From Anabaena cylindrica PCC 7122 (lineage in GTDB: Bacteria > Cyanobacteriota > Cyanobacteriia > Cyanobacteriales > Nostocaceae), in contig NC_019771.1 of NCBI RefSeq assembly GCF_000317695.1, positions 5,694,001 to 5,758,000 on the forward strand: DNA of 64,000 nucleotides. Direction: 5' to 3'. Position 1 is the stretch's first letter; every line of letters begins with the position of its first letter. Under the pieces are notes generated by a model, which saw only the letters and a program-made list of their open reading frames with translations, had not been told where the DNA came from and did no database searches. Shown here piece after piece: positions 60,148 through 64,000 of this stretch. The translations under genes and the position numbers were made by a program.

Positions 60148-62733
60148 TTATTTTTCGTTAAACGTCCAAACACCATCATCCCAAGTTTGATCAGATGGCG
60201 GTGACTGTATCCAATGCTGACAACGGCCTAGATATAACATAGAGGCTTTATCATTGTTATCAGCTAATAAAGCTTTGACAAACTCCGATTGAGCTTTGAC
60301 AAACTGGCGTTGAAGATAATACTCACGCCCTTGATGATAATGCTCAATTAGTTCTAGTTTGGTATCACTAATCAAATCAGAACGTAAACCTAGCAACTCA
60401 TAGATAGCTACTGGCTCATTTCGTCCTTTAACGCGAATATAATCTAATTCCCTCGCCCAAATATCTTTTTCGCAGATTCGATATGTATTATCGCTGACAA
60501 TAATATCGCAACCATACTGTTTACTGACACTTTCCAGTCGGGAACCAAGATTAACACCATCACCAATAGCGGTAAATTCCATCCGCTTACTAGAGCCAAT
60601 ATTGCCACTAATAACAGTATCAGAATTAATACCAATGCCAATTTTGATCCTAGTTTTATTCACAGCTTGACGACTTTCGTTCAATTCTTCTAAACGAGAG
60701 CGCATTTCTAGAGAAGTTTGCACTGCCATGCGTGCGTGTTCTTTTAAAGGTAGAGGCGAACCAAATACAGCCATAATGGCATCGCCAATATATTTGTCCA
60801 ATGTGCCTTTATGTCTAAAAACAGCCTCGACCATGGATTCAAAATATTCATTCAGCATACCCACCACTTCCTCAGCTTCCATATTTTCTGTGAGGGTGGT
60901 GTAGCCACGAATATCAGAGAATAAAATAGTAACTTCTTTGCGATCGCCCCCTAGTTTAGCATCATCCAATTTCAGCAGTTCTTCTGCCAACTCCTGAGTC
61001 ATATAACGATACATAGTACTCTTGAGCCGCTTCTCATCACTAATATCATCCATGACTACCAGTGCGCCACAAACTTGATTTTGGTCGCTGGCATCAGCAA
61101 TAGTATTAAGTGATAAATTAATGCTATGCTGTTCGTTGCTTGTAGTCAAAAGTGTGCGGTCAGGGTAATATTGCTGGCTAGTTTTTAAATCTGTTGCGTG
61201 TAAAGCATCTACAAACCACTTACTAAAATCACCCTCCTTAATATTCACAACATCACTAACTAATCTGCCTTCCAAACGTTCTTCGTCATCAAATCCTAAT
61301 AACCGTTTGGCGCTTTCATTAGCAGTGATGATATGCCCTGTTTTATCAGAAGAAATTACACCATTAGAAAGACTCCGCAGAATATCTCGCTGCATTTGTT
61401 CTTGTTGTTTAACTTTGGCAAACAATTGAGCATTTTGTAGCGCCACACCTGCTTGAATGTTAAAAGCTTCCATGAACTCTTCATCATTATGATCAAAACT
61501 AGCTTGGAAGCATTCGGGAGCATCAGGCCAATTAGCCGGATCATAAGGAGGAAAGTCTCCCAGTTTCTTTTTATTAACTAACTGGGTAACACCAATCAAC
61601 TCTTGATCGCTGTTAAACACTGGCATACAAAGTAGGCTACAGGTGCGGAAGTTAGTTTGTATATCCATAGCTTTAGCCGTTTCTGAGTCTGGATGCTCAT
61701 ATAAGTCAAAGGGAATATTTAACTTCTTAGCAGATGCAGCAACTATACCAGCAAAGCCTTTACCCATCGGTACTCGCAATTCCTTGGGTAAACCATTATC
61801 CTGAGTGATTGTTGTCCACAATTCATTGCGATCGCGGTCTATTAACCATAGAGTACTGCGATCGGCATTCATTAATTCCTTAGCCTCAGCCATTACCCGT
61901 TTCAGGGTATCTTCTAAATCAAGACTACTTTGACTCAGAGACTTGATTGCCTTCATTAGAGCCGCAGCAGCCCTTTGTTTTTGTGTCGCAATATAAAAAG
62001 AGCGAGATGACTCTAAAATTAGACGAATTGAAGGTGCAAAATCTTGAAATAATTTCTCATCAGCACTAGTAAATCCATTATTGTCAATACGCTCACACAG
62101 GGGATCTTCGGGATTATGTACGTATTTTAATTTGTTTAATAATTGTACAACCGCCACCAATTTTTCATCTTCATTTAACAGCGGTAAAGCTAACATTGTG
62201 TAGGTACGGTAGCCATTTCGTTTGTCTTGTTCTTGAGCAAATCCTGACCGCTCATCTGTATAAAAATCAAAAGGTATATTGACTACCCGCTTGAAAGTTG
62301 CAACTTCACCGGCAATACCTTTATCCGCTGGAATCCGAATCTCTAATGGTCGCTTACCTTTCCCCTCAGCTAAAATAGACCAGAGTTCTTGGTTTTCTTC
62401 ATCCAATAAAAATATTGTTGTCCGATCTGCTCCTAATAATTCCCCTGTTTTCAAGGTGATCGAATGCAGCATTTCCTGTAGGATAGTTTCAAAACCCTGA
62501 TAATCCAGCATGGATAAGGTTTCATTGACAATCCTTAATTTATGCTCTACTTCCTGAACTACTTGTTTGAAAGTATCTTGAGTCAAGGGCGCAAGAAACT
62601 GAGAAATAGATCCTTTTCTTGTAGCTAGACTAACTACAGGTGAAGTATTTTTTTGTAACTCATAGACTTCTTGATTATTAATATCAATAATCAACTCTGT
62701 AGACTCTTCAGCATTCGGGTTTTGCACTGACAT
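60148..62733 (-). CDS. cyaB1: Class III adenylate cyclase with GAF-GAF-PAS input (CyaB1-type)
   Basis: An 861-residue cyclase with the domain order of Anabaena CyaB1: GAF-A (about 60-235), GAF-B (about 255-430), PAS (about 445-560), class III cyclase domain (about 590-775) and a C-terminal TPR-like section. Both GAF domains have NIPFD-type cyclic-nucleotide signatures. The catalytic domain has VTILFSDIRGYTTLTENMEA (metal Asp), LDKYIGDAIMAVFG (second Asp and a base-contact Lys) and EFTAIGDGVNLGSRLESV (Arg). cAMP binding by the GAF pair would give positive feedback. The gene is transcribed alone. Confidence 0.93.
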   Translation of the reverse strand: MSVQNPNAEESTELIIDINNQEVYELQKNTSPVVSLATRKGSISQFLAPLTQDTFKQVVQEVEHKLRIVNETLSMLDYQGFETILQEMLHSITLKTGELLGADRTTIFLLDEENQELWSILAEGKGKRPLEIRIPADKGIAGEVATFKRVVNIPFDFYTDERSGFAQEQDKRNGYRTYTMLALPLLNEDEKLVAVVQLLNKLKYVHNPEDPLCERIDNNGFTSADEKLFQDFAPSIRLILESSRSFYIATQKQRAAAALMKAIKSLSQSSLDLEDTLKRVMAEAKELMNADRSTLWLIDRDRNELWTTITQDNGLPKELRVPMGKGFAGIVAASAKKLNIPFDLYEHPDSETAKAMDIQTNFRTCSLLCMPVFNSDQELIGVTQLVNKKKLGDFPPYDPANWPDAPECFQASFDHNDEEFMEAFNIQAGVALQNAQLFAKVKQQEQMQRDILRSLSNGVISSDKTGHIITANESAKRLLGFDDEERLEGRLVSDVVNIKEGDFSKWFVDALHATDLKTSQQYYPDRTLLTTSNEQHSINLSLNTIADASDQNQVCGALVVMDDISDEKRLKSTMYRYMTQELAEELLKLDDAKLGGDRKEVTILFSDIRGYTTLTENMEAEEVVGMLNEYFESMVEAVFRHKGTLDKYIGDAIMAVFGSPLPLKEHARMAVQTSLEMRSRLEELNESRQAVNKTRIKIGIGINSDTVISGNIGSSKRMEFTAIGDGVNLGSRLESVSKQYGCDIIVSDNTYRICEKDIWARELDYIRVKGRNEPVAIYELLGLRSDLISDTKLELIEHYHQGREYYLQRQFVKAQSEFVKALLADNNDKASMLYLGRCQHWIQSPPSDQTWDDGVWTFNEK

Positions 62734-62993
62734 AATTTATTTGATATAGTAGGATTTAGAATTTACGACTGTTCAACTGTACTATATAATTTATCTTAGG
62801 TTTTGCTTCTAACTATCATTGCTTGACAGTATACACTCTTTGTTTAACCAGGGTAATCCTGTGGAGGAAAAAGGCTGAACAACTGAGAATTCATGTTAGA
62901 GCTAAAAATTACTTGCATAGTGTACCCAAACTCAGATATAAAAGCAGGAAGCTTTACCAATCATTATATAGGATATGGGAATATAAGCGGTTT

Positions 62994-63155
62994 TTAAACC
63001 TCCTTATTTGTTCTTTTGATGCGACGTTTCAATCCACGTATTAATTCACGCAATACATCTGTTTGATTTCTACCTGTTTGTTCACAATACTCTCTCAGTA
63101 AATCTTTCTCTGGCTGGGTCAATCTAAAAGTTATGTAAATTTCAGGTTTAGGCAT
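62994..63155 (-). CDS. Small ribbon-helix-helix-like protein
   Basis: A 53-residue protein (MPKPEIYITFRLTQPEKDLL, then REYCEQTGRNQTDVLRELIR and GLKRRIKRTNKEV). The beginning strand (PEIYITFRLT) and two helices fit a CopG/Arc ribbon-helix-helix DNA-binding fold, here with a basic tail. Such proteins are usually antitoxins or repressors; no toxin partner is adjacent. ATG at 63155. Confidence 0.7.
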   Translation of the reverse strand: MPKPEIYITFRLTQPEKDLLREYCEQTGRNQTDVLRELIRGLKRRIKRTNKEV

Positions 63156-63783
63156 ATTTCAGATACCATTAACTGAGGTATCTTGATTTTAGTAGATTTG
63201 GTAATTACAGGAAAGAGCAATAAGTTATATTATTGCCAATGGATGAAATAGCCTCAGTACAAGTATTACCCATCTAAAATTCAAAATTGGTATCAATTAC
63301 TTCCAAAAAATCAGATTAAGGAGACTATCCACCTTAAAAACTATAGGTGCAGTTGGGGTTTAGGGACTTCCAAATAAAAAAATTTACAAAAATTTCTTGT
63401 GGTGCGGGACGAAAAGCCCGCAAATTATCAAGGACGGGCAGGATACCCATCCCACAAGATTAGACAATTTATTTTCTGGTGTTCCCTTAGTATTGCTCTA
63501 GCTGCATAAATTTACGTAAAGAAGTTGCAATTATTGTCTAAAATTTAGTACATATACCAGAAAAATAAAAGGACATTGTTTTTCGTTCGGCAAAATTCCC
63601 GAATTATCATTTGTGGTGAAAGTATAATTTCTCGAATAAAATCATTTACTCTAAAGTTTTATTTTATACATAAAATTGTGAATTACAAAAAGTAAACACA
63701 TCGGTTATTTCGTACAACCTTAATATAAAATCTAACGTGTAATTGAATTTACAGAAACAATAAATACCACCAAGTCATTTACC
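63156..63783. other. Intergenic region with one MITE copy
   Basis: About 630 bases. The only recognisable feature is the MITE at 63362-63487; the rest is AT-rich without a supported gene. It should hold the promoter of the gene starting at 63784. Confidence 0.4.
63362..63487. repeat. MITE copy D (AGGGACTTCC...GTTCCCT)
   Basis: The closest relative of the copy at 37833, same orientation: AGGGACTTCCAAATAAA at the left, GGTGTTCCCT at the right, with the same interior except GGGACG for GGGCCG and ACCC for GCCC. Confidence 0.9.
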
Positions 63784-64000
63784 ATGAAGAATTGGCAGCA
63801 ACGCTTTTTTTTAGGCTTACTTTGTTGTGCTTTCTTAATTTTTGGATGGGAGCAGAGAGTATTAGCTGAAGAAATTACAGATAATAGTACACAGATACTA
63901 AAAGCACAATTAGCTCAAGCAGAAGCACCTGTTAACGTTTATGAGTATCTATTGCAATATCAACCGGAAACTTACAATGTTTTGATCAAAACATTAGCAG
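63784..64000 (+). CDS. Exported protein, N-terminal part only (window ends)
   Basis: The reading frame starts MKNWQQRFFLGLLCCAFLIF and has a signal peptide cut near LAEE. The following 50 residues include QILKAQLAQAEAPVNVYEYL and QPETYNVLIKTLA. The gene runs off the right edge. The family cannot be decided from this part. Confidence 0.75.
   Translation, partial: MKNWQQRFFLGLLCCAFLIFGWEQRVLAEEITDNSTQILKAQLAQAEAPVNVYEYLLQYQPETYNVLIKTLA

Overview
The window comes from a cyanobacterium, most likely a filamentous member of the Nostocales. The evidence is a psbB-psbT pair (CP47 and PsbT of photosystem II), psb30/ycf12, chlB, ycf51, RuBisCO accumulation factor Raf1, MenG, a high-light-inducible protein, a CyaB1-type adenylate cyclase, many GCGATCGC (HIP1) octamers, and an AT-rich background full of short palindromic repeats. 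The order-level assignment is inference from gene content and repeat style, not from a marker gene.

Layout. 0-2 kb: psbB-psbT on the minus strand. 2.4-9.7 kb: accessory DNA, with a stand-alone PD-(D/E)XK-like nuclease, a Phd/YoeB toxin-antitoxin pair abutting a Uma2 gene, an oligopeptide ABC transporter binding protein and permease, and a compact three-gene minus-strand operon led by a TIGR04255-family protein, whose function is unknown. 10-12 kb: dnaK. 12.5-15.6 kb: a DUF2887 (Rpn-like) nuclease gene split by a decayed IS1634-family element, which itself carries a nested MITE. Both insertions can be undone exactly on paper. 15.7-21.5 kb: an arsenic operon (arsR, then pstS-like, gap, arsJ, acr3, arsI), whose upstream edge cuts a PIN toxin gene short.

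22-36 kb: mostly housekeeping genes on the minus strand: aminotransferase, glycerol-dehydrogenase-like enzyme, ycf51, chlB, copper amine oxidase, TPR protein, amino-acid binding protein, rpmI-rplT and a UvrD-like helicase. 36-44 kb: GT39 glycosyltransferase, raf1, a response regulator, menG, a DUF445 membrane protein, an Hlip and alanine dehydrogenase. 44.4-46.7 kb: a CRISPR array of 29 identical 37-bp repeats with a recognisable leader promoter and no cas gene in the window. A STAND (NB-ARC) ATPase gene follows directly. 48.6-64 kb: polysaccharide deacetylase, Gfo/Idh/MocA oxidoreductase, chorismate synthase, a candidate structured ncRNA, recJ, psb30, a YkgJ-type cysteine-cluster protein, a paired half-size GDT1 transporter, cyaB1, a small ribbon-helix-helix protein and the start of an exported protein.

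Gene cooperation is clearest in the arsenic operon. A GAPDH and ArsJ would export arsenate as its 3-phosphoglycerate ester, Acr3 exports arsenite, ArsI breaks carbon-arsenic bonds, and ArsR senses arsenite. No arsC reductase is seen here. The intergenic space is dominated by several families of small inverted-repeat elements. Some are nested, and some supply stop codons or false starts to neighbouring genes.
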